Assembly (NCBI RefSeq): GCF_900102005.1
Contig: NZ_LT627736.1
Location: 1 to 64,000, forward strand
Length of the DNA stretch: 64,000 bases
From: Microbacterium sp. LKL04
GTDB taxonomy: Bacteria > Actinomycetota > Actinomycetes > Actinomycetales > Microbacteriaceae
Direction: 5' to 3'
Positions 28,150 through 35,441 of this stretch are shown here, piece by piece. The notes beneath the pieces are model-generated. The model saw only the letters and a list, made by a program, of their open reading frames with translations, did not search any database and was not told the DNA's origin. A program made the translations under genes and the position numbers. Position 1 is the stretch's first letter, and each line of letters opens with the position of its first letter.

Positions 28150-28173
28150 GTCTCGAAACCGAGATGACGAGAC
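28150..28173. promoter_or_regulatory. Inverted repeats in the 60-base divergent promoter
   Basis: GTCTCG (28150-28155) can pair with CGAGA (28160-28164) or CGAGAC (28168-28173). It lies between the starts of paralogues 3 and 4 and just before the GAGGAG site of the latter. Operator or RNA hairpin; inferred. Confidence 0.35.
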
Positions 28174-28184
28174 GAGGAGCCGCT

Positions 28185-28508
28185 GTGGGCAAGTTCATCT
28201 ATGAGGATTCCATCAAGGTGGACTTCGAAGACCGCACGCTCGCGCATCTGCAGCAGGTGATCGGCAACAAGCTCCGTCGCGGGGAGTCGTTCCACTTCAC
28301 GTGGCGCGATGACAAGAGCATCGGCGAGGGCCGCACCTCGGTGTGGCTGCACCCGCACGCGTCGCTCGTCTTCAAGTACTACGGCAGCCGTCAGTCGCGC
28401 ATCAACCGCGCGTGGTCGGAGGCCCTCATGTACGCCGCGAACTCGCCGGCGGGCCTCCACTTGGTCCCCGAGCCCGCGGACGCGGGAGAGGCAGACGCCG
28501 GCGCCTGA
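28185..28508 (+). CDS. DUF7882-like small protein, paralogue 4
   Basis: 107 residues from GTG 28185 (GAGGAG four bases upstream), matching the N terminus of paralogue 2: VGKFIYEDSIKVDFEDRTLA, HLQQVIGNKLRRGESFHFTW, WLHPHASLVFKYYGSR, then ANSPAGLHLVPEPAD. An in-frame ATG at 28164 would add seven residues with no family support. Pair 2/4 and pair 3/5 form two subgroups, so the cluster holds at least two ancient types. Confidence 0.83.
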   Translation: MGKFIYEDSIKVDFEDRTLAHLQQVIGNKLRRGESFHFTWRDDKSIGEGRTSVWLHPHASLVFKYYGSRQSRINRAWSEALMYAANSPAGLHLVPEPADAGEADAGA

Positions 28509-28526
28509 GGCGCGGCATCCGCTCGC

Positions 28527-28578
28527 AAAAAAACATGCCGCCCCATCGACACCGTGGGGGGCGGTGGATGGGGCGGCA
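28527..28578 (-). terminator. Terminator of the minus-strand small-gene operon
   Basis: TGCCGCCCCATC (28536-28547) pairs perfectly with GATGGGGCGGCA (28567-28578). Read on the minus strand the stem is followed by a run of seven T residues, a textbook intrinsic terminator for the operon at 28601-29240. It also sits after the convergent paralogue 4. Confidence 0.88.
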
Positions 28579-28600
28579 CGAGTCGTCGGCCGAGGCGGTG

Positions 28601-28699
28601 TCACACCAGCAACGGCGGAGTACCGAATCGCTCGGTGAAGTCCGCGGCGAGCGCGTCCTCGTAGGCGTCGGCCTCGTCGATGAGGTCGGGGTGGCTCAT
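28601..28699 (-). CDS. 32-residue acidic peptide coupled to DUF7882-like paralogue 5
   Basis: ORF of 32 codons starting with an ATG that overlaps the stop of paralogue 5 (ATGA), and ending 22 bases before the terminator stem. Sequence features: HPDLIDEADAYEDALAADFT then a Pro/Leu end. Acidic, amphipathic, no membrane helix. The coupling, orientation and terminator position argue that it is translated. It could be a partner peptide of the DUF7882-like protein. No homologue known to me. Confidence 0.6.
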   Translation of the reverse strand: MSHPDLIDEADAYEDALAADFTERFGTPPLLV

Positions 28700-29049
28700 G
28701 CCGCTGCGACCGGACGGCGGGACTCGGGTCGTGCGGCGGAGATCTCGGGGATGTCGAGGTCAGCGTCGAGGACGAGTCCGCCGTTGGAGGTGGCCTGGTC
28801 GGCCATCTCGCGCAGCGTTGCCGGGTTCAGAGCGATCGCTGCCGACTGCTCGTAGACGAAGCGCAGCGGGATCGCGGGCTGGAACCACAGCGTGGTGCGG
28901 CCCTCGCCGTCCTCGCCGGTTCCCTTCCAGGAGACGACGAAGCTCTCGCTCCGGCGCAGCTTGGTCGTCGCGATGGCAGCGAGGTGGGCGAGGATGCGGT
29001 CGGGCATGACGATGGGGGATTCGACGTTCCCGTAGTAGAGGCTTCCCAT
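28696..29049 (-). CDS. DUF7882-like small protein, paralogue 5
   Basis: 117 residues; core MPDRILAHLAAIATTKLRRSESFVVSWKG, GRTTLWFQPAIPLRFVYEQ and TSNGGLVLDADLDIP, plus a 15-residue Arg/Pro/Ala tail the other copies lack. Middle gene of a three-gene minus-strand operon between a 51-codon and a 32-codon ORF. The AGGAGA site sits seven bases before the ATG. Promoter region shared with the MarR cluster at 29257-29346. Confidence 0.82.
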   Translation of the reverse strand: MGSLYYGNVESPIVMPDRILAHLAAIATTKLRRSESFVVSWKGTGEDGEGRTTLWFQPAIPLRFVYEQSAAIALNPATLREMADQATSNGGLVLDADLDIPEISAARPESRRPVAAA

Positions 29050-29084
29050 GACGTTCTCCTGGTGTGGGTGCGGGTGAGTGGGGG

Positions 29085-29240
29085 TCAGTGGCCGACGGCC
29101 CGTGCCGTTGTGCGGTGCGGGCGCTGTCGCGTGAGCGCATCGAGGATGCGCGCCCGCAGACCCGTGCGCGGCTCGGGGATGAGCGCGACGCCGATCGCCG
29201 CGAAAGGCGCCGGGATGGGGTGTGCGGGTGTAGGTGTCAT
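29085..29240 (-). CDS. 51-residue Pro/Arg-rich small protein, first gene of minus-strand operon
   Basis: Fifty-one codons ending in a TGA 35 bases before the start of paralogue 5. AGGAACGG upstream of the ATG gives a credible ribosome site. Composition: Pro/Ala-rich first half (HPIPAPFAAIGVALIPEPR) and a basic second half (RARILDALTRQRPHR), no signal. Likely cytosolic and possibly nucleic-acid binding, but that is only a guess from charge. Regulated with its operon by the palindromes at 29257-29346. Confidence 0.6.
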   Translation of the reverse strand: MTPTPAHPIPAPFAAIGVALIPEPRTGLRARILDALTRQRPHRTTARAVGH

Positions 29241-29256
29241 CGATCCGTTCCTGAAT

Positions 29257-29346
29257 TACTAGCTAAACAATACATCTAGTAGATTTCACAAGTCATGTCT
29301 ATCATTGATTTCGACAAGGACACGAACTGTCACAGACTTAGACATG
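29257..29346. promoter_or_regulatory. Divergent control region with two inverted repeats
   Basis: A markedly AT-rich stretch. TACTAG (29257-29262) mirrors CTAGTA (29276-29281), and CATGTCTA (29294-29301) mirrors TAGACATG (29339-29346). It separates the minus-strand small-gene operon from the plus-strand orphan/MarR pair. The MarR protein at 29609 is the natural candidate to bind here; inferred. Confidence 0.55.
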
Positions 29347-29362
29347 TAAGGTGGTGAAGCCG

Positions 29363-29575
29363 ATGGAGGTGCTCGACTTGTTCAGCTCCGTGGACGTCAG
29401 TGAGGAGACCGCGACGTGGCACGAAGTGGAGAAGGGCTTCTGGGTCGGCAACACCCATGGACGGTTCGTAGGAACCGTCGAGAAGAGCCGCTCCGGTTGG
29501 ATCGCCCGAGATCACGCCAGGCGTCTCGTGGGAACGTATCCGGATGCAGCCGAGGCTCGGGCGGCAGTCGGATGA
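29363..29575 (+). CDS. Small conserved hypothetical protein upstream of marR
   Basis: 70 residues from ATG 29363 (GTG at 29351 in frame adds four). Sequence: MEVLDLFSSVDVSEETATWH, then EVEKGFWVGNTHGRFVGTVE and a C-terminal helix DAAEARAAVG. The pattern WVGNTxGxFxGTVE resembles a small beta-rich domain seen in Microbacteriaceae orphans. Ends 33 bases before the MarR gene and probably shares its transcript. Confidence 0.65.
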   Translation: MEVLDLFSSVDVSEETATWHEVEKGFWVGNTHGRFVGTVEKSRSGWIARDHARRLVGTYPDAAEARAAVG

Positions 29576-29608
29576 TGTCGATGAATCTTCACGAGCCGAG
29601 GAGTTGAC

Positions 29609-30115
29609 ATGCCTCAGTCCATCGTCCGGCACGAGCACACCCACCTCTACGCCGCTGAGCCCCAGTCCGAGGCAGGCCGGCGGCTGAGCAGTGCGATCTT
29701 GGAGCTCCGTCACGCCGAGCAGGTGCAAGCCGACCGTTCGCAGCGCATCTCCGGTCTCGGCGGCATCGACCTGACGGCGCTCCGCTATCTCGTGCAGGCC
29801 CGCCGCGAAGAGCGCGAGATCAGCCCGAAAGACCTCATCGTGATGCTCGGTACCTCGAGCGCAACGGTGACCAATGTGATCGAGCGCCTCGTCGGCAAGG
29901 GCTACGTCCTTCGCGAGCAGCACCCCACCGACCGGCGCGCGCACTACCTGCTGCCGACGGAATCCGCGAACCACCTCGTGGACGAGGTGTACGGGGCTCA
30001 CCACGCCGCAGTCGTTTCCGTGATCGACAGCCTCGACGAGAAGGACGCGGCGACCACCGCGGAGACCATCCGGCGAATCGCCTCAGCTCTCGAGGAGCTC
30101 GCCCGCCGGGCCTGA
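29609..30115 (+). CDS. MarR family transcriptional regulator
   Basis: Winged-helix dimeric regulator of 168 residues. The wHTH region: GIDLTALRYLVQARREEREISPKDLIVMLGTSSATVTNVIERLVGKGYVLREQHPTDRRAHYLLPT, with the DRR wing motif intact. An N-terminal ~25-residue extension (VRHEHTHLYAAEPQSE) is His-rich. GAGGAG lies upstream of the ATG. Likely controls its own orphan neighbour and the divergent small-gene operon via 29257-29346. Signal unknown. Confidence 0.9.
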   Translation: MPQSIVRHEHTHLYAAEPQSEAGRRLSSAILELRHAEQVQADRSQRISGLGGIDLTALRYLVQARREEREISPKDLIVMLGTSSATVTNVIERLVGKGYVLREQHPTDRRAHYLLPTESANHLVDEVYGAHHAAVVSVIDSLDEKDAATTAETIRRIASALEELARRA

Positions 30116-30135
30116 GGCCGGGCGGTGACGCCTGA

Positions 30136-30681
30136 TCAGAGGGCGGTGTCAGGTCCCAGCCGGTGCCACGTCCGGTTGTGGTAAACGAGCGGCGCGGTCG
30201 ACTCGCGTGCGATGTTCGCCTGGACGGCGTGCGCGGCGATGACGGTGGAGCCACCGGCATCCATCCGATCGATGACGGCGCACCGCACCCATGCGCGCAC
30301 CCCGTTGTACACCGGCTCGCCCGTCACGAGGCGCGACCAGGGGAGCTCGGCGAAGCGGTCGATCCCGCTCGTGGCGCCCACCTCGGCGACCCGGAGGTCG
30401 TCCGAATCGAGGAGGTGGACGACGACGGTCTCCGCCGCGGCCAGGACGGGCGCGGCCGACGACTGAGCGGACACCGAGAAGATGAGCAGGGGCGGGTCGG
30501 CGCTGACCGACGACACCGACGTCGCCGTGAGTGCGACGGGGCCGTCCCCGGCGTCGGCGGTGATGACGGCGACGCCGCCCGGGTGACCGCGGAACACGGC
30601 TTTGAACTCGTCGGGGGACAGCGACTCCGAGAACCCGGAGGCGGCCCGGTCGTCCGGTGCGGCGTGTGCGGGGGAAGTCAT
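30136..30681 (-). CDS. Flavin reductase family protein
   Basis: Predicted NAD(P)H:flavin oxidoreductase of 181 residues that binds FMN and supplies reduced flavin to two-component monooxygenases. Signature: FKAVFRGHPGGVAVITADAGDGPVALTATSVSSVSADPPLLIFSVSAQSSAAPVL, typical of the HpaC-like fold. It could serve the DszC/DszA-like monooxygenases at 7829-11627, although it is 18 kb away. Divergent from the transsulfuration genes; shares a 223-base promoter region with their cysteine leader. Confidence 0.9.
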   Translation of the reverse strand: MTSPAHAAPDDRAASGFSESLSPDEFKAVFRGHPGGVAVITADAGDGPVALTATSVSSVSADPPLLIFSVSAQSSAAPVLAAAETVVVHLLDSDDLRVAEVGATSGIDRFAELPWSRLVTGEPVYNGVRAWVRCAVIDRMDAGGSTVIAAHAVQANIARESTAPLVYHNRTWHRLGPDTAL

Positions 30682-30781
30682 ACGACGAACCTACGTTCGC
30701 GCAGCGGCAGCGAGGGCCATGTGTCCGAACCTTTCCTTCTGTTGCGGCAGATGACGACCGCCGCGGATGCCGGGCGTCCGC

Positions 30782-30787
30782 TATTCT
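30782..30787 (+). promoter_or_regulatory. -10 box of the transsulfuration operon
   Basis: TATTCT placed so that the expected start of transcription, about seven bases downstream, falls on the GTG of the leader ORF at 30794. This predicts a leaderless leader-peptide transcript. No clear -35 box. Confidence 0.5.
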
Positions 30788-30793
30788 GATCGG

Positions 30794-30823
30794 GTGCTGA
30801 CTCTTCGCTGTTGTCGTCGCTGA
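30794..30823 (+). CDS. Candidate cysteine attenuation leader peptide (MLTLRCCRR)
   Basis: Nine codons GTG-CTG-ACT-CTT-CGC-TGT-TGT-CGT-CGC followed by TGA. Two adjacent Cys codons, flanked by Arg, sit just before the stop of a tiny ORF upstream of a cysteine-forming operon. Cys-rich leader peptides controlling sulfur genes have been described in mycobacteria. Downstream, before the gene, two stems are visible: GCCGG/CCGGC near 30825 and CCGCAC/GTGCGG (30867-30886). Role in ribosome-mediated attenuation is inferred. Confidence 0.6.
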   Translation: MLTLRCCRR

Positions 30824-30904
30824 CCGCCGGTTCCCCGGCGACCTCCGCGACCCCACACAGCGACCGCACCTCTGCGAGTGCGGCATCCCGTCAGGAAGAA
30901 TCAC

Positions 30905-31894
30905 GTGCGTTACGCCAGCTCCATCGCCGATCTCGTCGGCAACACCCCGCTTGTCCGCTTGAACGCGGTCACCGAAGGCATCGCCGCCACGGTGCTCGCG
31001 AAGGTCGAGTACTTCAACCCCGGCAGCTCCGCGAAGGACCGCATCGCGCGGAACATCATCGATGCCGCGGAGCGCGACGGCCACCTGAAGCCCGGTGGCA
31101 CGATCGTCGAGCCGACGAGCGGCAACACCGGCGTCGGTCTCGCTCTCATCGCGCAGCAGCGCGGCTACCGGATGATCTTCGTCGTCCCCGACAAGTTCGC
31201 CGGCGAGAAGGTCGCCGTCCTCAAGGCGTACGGCGCCGAGGTCGTCATGACGGCCACGAGTGTCCCGCCCGAGCACCCCGACTCCTACTACAGCGTGTCG
31301 GATCGCCTCGCGGCATCCATCCCCGGCGCGTTCAAGCCCAATCAGTTCGCCAACCACAACGGGCCGCGCGGGCACTACGAGACGACCGGCCCCGAGATCT
31401 GGCGCGACACCGACGGTACGGTGACCCACTTCGTCGCCGGCGTCGGCACAGGCGGCACGATCAGCGGCACGGGACGGTTCCTCAAGGAGGCGTCCTCCGG
31501 GCAGGTCACCGTCGTGGGAGCCGACCCGGAAGGGTCGATCTACTCGGGTGGGGACATCCACGGCTACCTCGTCGAGGGCGTCGGCGAGGACTTCATGCCC
31601 GCGACCTTCGACCCGACGGTCGTCGACGCGTACGAGCGGGTAGGGGACGCCGAGGCGTTCGCGATGACGCGTCGCCTGGCGCGCGAGGAGGGACTGCTCG
31701 TCGGCGGATCCTCGGGCATGGCGGTCGTGGCGGCCCTGCGCGTCGCCCGCGACCTGCCCGCGGATGCCGTCCTCGTCGTGATCCTGCCCGACCACGGCCG
31801 CGGCTACCTCAGCAAGATCTACGACGACGACTGGATGACCGACCACGGCTTCTCCATCGCCACCGAATCCGAGACCACCGGGAGCCTCGCATGA
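30905..31894 (+). CDS. Cystathionine beta-synthase / cysteine synthase family PLP enzyme
   Basis: Fold-type II PLP enzyme of 329 residues. PLP lysine Lys44 in NPGSSAKDRIA, phosphate-binding and substrate loop EPTSGNTGVGLAL, and GVGTGGTISGTGR. It lacks C-terminal CBS regulatory domains. Paired with a gamma-type PLP enzyme, so condensation of homocysteine and serine (reverse transsulfuration) is the likeliest reaction; O-acetylserine sulfhydrylase activity is the alternative. GTG 30905 has AGGAAG upstream. Likely under cysteine control through the leader peptide at 30794. Confidence 0.9.
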   Translation: MRYASSIADLVGNTPLVRLNAVTEGIAATVLAKVEYFNPGSSAKDRIARNIIDAAERDGHLKPGGTIVEPTSGNTGVGLALIAQQRGYRMIFVVPDKFAGEKVAVLKAYGAEVVMTATSVPPEHPDSYYSVSDRLAASIPGAFKPNQFANHNGPRGHYETTGPEIWRDTDGTVTHFVAGVGTGGTISGTGRFLKEASSGQVTVVGADPEGSIYSGGDIHGYLVEGVGEDFMPATFDPTVVDAYERVGDAEAFAMTRRLAREEGLLVGGSSGMAVVAALRVARDLPADAVLVVILPDHGRGYLSKIYDDDWMTDHGFSIATESETTGSLA

Positions 31895-33048
31895 GTGCAC
31901 AGTCCTCCGCTCGCGGCTTCGCGAGCCTCGCCGTCCACGCAGGTCAAGAGCCCGACGAGGCGACCGGCGCCGTCATCCCCCCGGTCCACTTCTCGACGAC
32001 CTACGCCCAGGACGGCATCGGCGGCCTTCGCGGCGGGTACGAGTACGGCCGCAGCGGCAACCCGACCCGAACGGCGCTGCAGACTCAGCTCGCCGCGATC
32101 GAGGGCGGTGCGCACGCCCTATCGTTCGCCTCGGGCCTCGCCGCCGAGGACGCGCTGCTGCGCGCCGTGCTGCGCCCCGGCGACGAGGTCCTCCTCGGCA
32201 ACGACGTCTACGGCGGAACGTTCCGTCTCATCTCCCGCGTGCTCGGCGACTGGGGCGTGACGCTCCGCGTCGTCGACATGAGCGACCTCGACGCCGTCCG
32301 CTCCGCGGTCGCCGAGAAGGCGCCGCGCATCCTCTGGGTCGAGACGCCGTCCAACCCGCTGCTGCGCATCACCGACATCGCCGGCCTCGCCGAGGTCGGC
32401 CACTCCGCCGGCGCGCTCGTCGTCGTCGACAACACCTTCGCCACGCCCGCGCTGCAGCGCCCCCTCTCGTTCGGGGCCGACGTCGTCGTGCACTCGACCA
32501 CGAAGTACCTCGGCGGCCACTCCGACGTCGTGGGCGGTGCGCTCGTGCTGAACGACGACGAGCTCGCCGAGAAGATCGGCTTCCTCCAGTTCGCGGTCGG
32601 CGCCGTGTCCGGACCCCTCGACGCGTGGCTGACGACGCGCGGCATCAAGACGCTCGCCGTGCGGATGCGTCAGCACAGCGAGAACGGGCTCGCCGTGGCA
32701 TCCTTCCTCGACGGACACGATCGGGTCGCGCGGGTGTACTACCCCGGCCTGTCGTCGCACCCCGGGCACGAGCTCGCGTCGCGGCAGATGACCGGCTTCG
32801 GCGGCATCGTCTCGCTCGCGCTCGAATCGGGCGAGGCGGCGCGCCGCTTCGCCGAGTCGCTGCGGCTGTTCACGCTGGCCGAGTCGCTCGGCGGCGTCGA
32901 GTCGCTCGTGAACTACCCCGACGCGATGACGCACGCCTCGGTGCGCGGCACCGAGGCGGCCGTGCCGGTCGAGGTCGTCCGGTTGTCGGTCGGCATCGAG
33001 GACATCGACGACCTGCTCGCCGACATCCAGCACGCGCTCGAGGCCTGA
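31891..33048 (+). CDS. Cystathionine gamma-synthase/gamma-lyase (Cys/Met metabolism PLP enzyme)
   Basis: PLP enzyme of 385 residues. Conserved EYGRSGNPTR near residue 55, DNTFATPALQRPLSFGADVVVHSTTKYLGGHSDVVGG with PLP lysine Lys205, and the C-terminal LAESLGGVESLVNYPDAMTHA. It would either split cystathionine to cysteine (with the preceding CBS-like gene) or make cystathionine from an activated homoserine; sequence alone does not separate the two. ATGA overlap with the previous gene. Confidence 0.93.
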   Translation: MSAQSSARGFASLAVHAGQEPDEATGAVIPPVHFSTTYAQDGIGGLRGGYEYGRSGNPTRTALQTQLAAIEGGAHALSFASGLAAEDALLRAVLRPGDEVLLGNDVYGGTFRLISRVLGDWGVTLRVVDMSDLDAVRSAVAEKAPRILWVETPSNPLLRITDIAGLAEVGHSAGALVVVDNTFATPALQRPLSFGADVVVHSTTKYLGGHSDVVGGALVLNDDELAEKIGFLQFAVGAVSGPLDAWLTTRGIKTLAVRMRQHSENGLAVASFLDGHDRVARVYYPGLSSHPGHELASRQMTGFGGIVSLALESGEAARRFAESLRLFTLAESLGGVESLVNYPDAMTHASVRGTEAAVPVEVVRLSVGIEDIDDLLADIQHALEA

Positions 33049-33173
33049 CGGCGGCGGCGCCACGGCGCTGCGCGTGCCGAGTGCAGGGAGAACGGTGCCA
33101 TCGGGTCCCCTCCGGCATCCGAAGCGCTGCTGAACCTGCATTCGGTCCGCGGCGCGGGCGATAGCGTGGCCGG

Positions 33174-34157
33174 ATGACACACGCACGTTGGGCCATCATC
33201 GGTGCCGGAGCGATCAGCGGCGACTTCGCCCACGCGCTCCCCGACTCGGAGTCCGGACGCCTCCACGCGGTCGGCGCGCGCGACGTGTCGCGTGCGGAGG
33301 AGTTCGCCGCGGCCCACGGCGCAGCCGTCGTCGGCACGTACGACGAGATCCTCGACCGCGACGACATCGACGCGGTTTACATCGGCACGGTCCACACGAC
33401 GCACACCGAGCTCGTCCACCGGGCGCTCGCCGCGGGCAAGGCCGTCCTCTGCGAGAAGCCGCTCGGCGTCTCGCCGGAGGAGACGGATGCCGCGGTCCGC
33501 GCCGCGCGCGAGGCGGGACTCCCTCTCATCGAGGCGTTCAAGTACCGCTTCGGCCCGTTCGCCGACCGCCTGCGGGAGCTCGTCGGCGGCGGCGCGCTCG
33601 GCGACCTCGTCGAGATCGAGTCGTCGCTCGGCTTCGCCGCCGGCTCCCAGACGGGCAGGCTGTTCGACCCCGCGACGGCGGGCGGGGCGATCCTCGACGT
33701 CGGCTGCTACCCGCTGTCGCTCGTCGTCGGCGTCGCGGCCTGGACGGGACGCGACCTCTCGGGACTGGCCGTGCAGGCGGCGGCGGGCACGATCGGCGAG
33801 ACGGGCGTCGACGTGAGCGCGGCGGCATCCATCAATCTGGGCGGTGCGTCGGCGAACATCCGCACGGCGATCGTGCACGACCTGCCGCGTCTGACGCGCA
33901 TCGTCGGGCGGGACGCGACGCTCGAGATCCCGAACGCGTGGGGGAGCCGCACCGACAGCACGGAGGCGGCGACCCTCATCCGGACCGACGGCACGCGCGA
34001 CGAGATCGAGGTGCCGACGGTGCAGCCGATGGCGGCCGAGGCGGATGCGACGATCCTTGCGCTCCGCGAGGGGCGCACCGAGGCGCCGGAGGTCCCGTGG
34101 GACGAGACCCGCACGATCGCGCGCCTGCTCGCCGAGTGGCGCGCAGCGATCGGCTGA
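33174..34157 (+). CDS. Gfo/Idh/MocA family oxidoreductase
   Basis: NAD(P)-dependent dehydrogenase of 327 residues. Rossmann motif IIGAGAISGDFAHAL, the catalytic-lysine motif VLCEKPLGVSPEE, and FKYRFGPFADRLRELV with FDPATAGGAILDVGCYPLSLVVG in the C-terminal domain, as in dimeric dihydrodiol/xylose-type members. ATG start 125 bases after the transsulfuration pair; likely separate transcription. Substrate unknown. Convergent with the following DUF1992 gene, three bases apart. Confidence 0.9.
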   Translation: MTHARWAIIGAGAISGDFAHALPDSESGRLHAVGARDVSRAEEFAAAHGAAVVGTYDEILDRDDIDAVYIGTVHTTHTELVHRALAAGKAVLCEKPLGVSPEETDAAVRAAREAGLPLIEAFKYRFGPFADRLRELVGGGALGDLVEIESSLGFAAGSQTGRLFDPATAGGAILDVGCYPLSLVVGVAAWTGRDLSGLAVQAAAGTIGETGVDVSAAASINLGGASANIRTAIVHDLPRLTRIVGRDATLEIPNAWGSRTDSTEAATLIRTDGTRDEIEVPTVQPMAAEADATILALREGRTEAPEVPWDETRTIARLLAEWRAAIG

Positions 34158-34160
34158 GCC

Positions 34161-34730
34161 CTACCGCCGCCGCCAGCGCCGACGCTTGGTCTCGGGTGGG
34201 GCGGGAGGATCGGATGCCGCGGCCCGCGCCGCGCGCCGTTCCCGCCACGCCGCGACCTCGGCGTCGGGGTCGCGCGTCGGGGTGACGACGGGAGGCCCGC
34301 CCTGCAGCTGCCGACGCGCCTCGACGACGCGGCGCGAGAAGTCGGCGGTGTACTCGCGGACGTCCTCCTCGCGGTGGAAGGCGTCGACGCGGTCCTCGAA
34401 CTCGGCGTGCTCGATCCGCAGGCGGAGGGCGGGTGGACCGAGCCCGCTGAGCTGCTCGGTCTGGATCTTGCGCTTGATCCACCAGTCCGGGTCGTGCGAG
34501 CCGCCGAGTCCCTCGAGGGGCTTGCCCGCTCCTGGAAGGTCATCGAAATCGCCGCGGCGGATCGCCTGCTGAATCGCAGTCTCGACGTACATCGCGCGTT
34601 CGAGGCCGGTCGGGGTGCCCGCGTGACGCTCGGGTTCGGCGGGTCGCTCCTCGCCGTTCTCCTGCGCCGCCTTCTCGACGCGGTAGCGCGCGGCGGTCAG
34701 ACGGGGGTCGTCGTCGGCTCGTTCGACCAT
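34161..34730 (-). CDS. DUF1992 (DnaJ homologue subfamily C member 28-like) protein
   Basis: 189 residues, cytosolic. The DUF1992 signature is clear: YVETAIQQAIRRGDFDDLPGAGKPLEGLGG followed by DPDWWIKRKIQTEQLSG. No J domain is present despite the family name. The C terminus is strongly basic (RRRWRRR). The start is set at the ATG at 34730, the only one in frame that keeps the domain without running into the PadR gene on the other strand. Function unknown. Divergent from padR; shares its promoter region. Confidence 0.88.
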   Translation of the reverse strand: MVERADDDPRLTAARYRVEKAAQENGEERPAEPERHAGTPTGLERAMYVETAIQQAIRRGDFDDLPGAGKPLEGLGGSHDPDWWIKRKIQTEQLSGLGPPALRLRIEHAEFEDRVDAFHREEDVREYTADFSRRVVEARRQLQGGPPVVTPTRDPDAEVAAWRERRAARAAASDPPAPPETKRRRWRRR

Positions 34731-34770
34731 TGCTCCAGCGTAAGACGAGACGGCGTTGCGACGGCGTTGC

Positions 34771-34810
34771 CCGGTATGCATATACTCAGAAAACACATAC
34801 CCGGTATGCA
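34771..34810. promoter_or_regulatory. PadR operator and promoter candidate
   Basis: CCGGTATGCA occurs twice (34771-34780 and 34801-34810), 30 bases apart, and GGTATG (34773-34778) also mirrors CATACC (34796-34801). A TATACT -10 hexamer (34781-34786) lies between the copies, so a protein bound here would block transcription of padR and the ABC genes. Confidence 0.6.
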
Positions 34811-34823
34811 GCGAGGAGTCCCG

Positions 34824-35441
34824 ATGTCGGTACGACAGAGCCTGCTGGCGATCCTGGATCAGGGTCCCTGCTACGGCTATCAGCTGCGCGCGGAGTTCGA
34901 CCGCCGCACCGGGTCCACCTGGCCCCTCAACGTGGGGCAGATCTACAACACGCTCGACCGGCTCGAACGCGACGGCCTCGTCGAAAAGGGCGACGTCGAC
35001 GAGCAGGGTCACGTGTACTGGCAGATCACGGATGCCGGATCCGCCGAGGTGCAGGCCTGGCTCGACGCACCCGTCGAGCGCGCGCAGGGGACGCGCGACG
35101 AGCTCGCCATCAAGCTCGCCGTCGCGGCGACCCTGCCGGGCGTCGACCTGGGCGCCGTCATCCAGCGACAGCGGTCCGCATCGCTGCGCCAGCTTCAGGA
35201 GCTCAACCGGGCCAAGTACGCCGGGGCCAACCCGGACGGTCCCGAAGAGCTCGCCTGGTCTCTCGTCGTGGACTCGATGATCTTCGCCGCCGAGGCCGAG
35301 GCGCGATGGCTCGACCACACCGAGCAGCGGCTCGCGCGGCATCCGCATCGTACGATGGGGCTCGAGCTGTCCACAGAGACTCCCAAACGGGGGAGGCCCG
35401 CCAAATCCGAGGCGAGCAACACCGAGGCGGTCGTCGGATGA
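34824..35441 (+). CDS. PadR family transcriptional regulator
   Basis: Winged-helix repressor of 205 residues. N-terminal PadR domain SVRQSLLAILDQGPCYGYQLRAEFDRRTGSTWPLNVGQIYNTLDRLERDGLVEKGD, followed by the alpha-helical dimerisation part. Ends with a basic KRGRPAKSE tail. GAGGAG precedes the ATG. ATGA overlap with the ABC ATPase gene, so it is the first gene of padR-ATPase-permease. Such arrangements usually sense a compound exported by the transporter. Confidence 0.93.
   Translation: MSVRQSLLAILDQGPCYGYQLRAEFDRRTGSTWPLNVGQIYNTLDRLERDGLVEKGDVDEQGHVYWQITDAGSAEVQAWLDAPVERAQGTRDELAIKLAVAATLPGVDLGAVIQRQRSASLRQLQELNRAKYAGANPDGPEELAWSLVVDSMIFAAEAEARWLDHTEQRLARHPHRTMGLELSTETPKRGRPAKSEASNTEAVVG

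Noticed and set aside
27795..28604. 270-codon version of DUF7882-like paralogue 3
   Set aside because: Everything upstream of the ATG at 28124 is antisense of paralogue 4; the family starts at MGLIYYGG.
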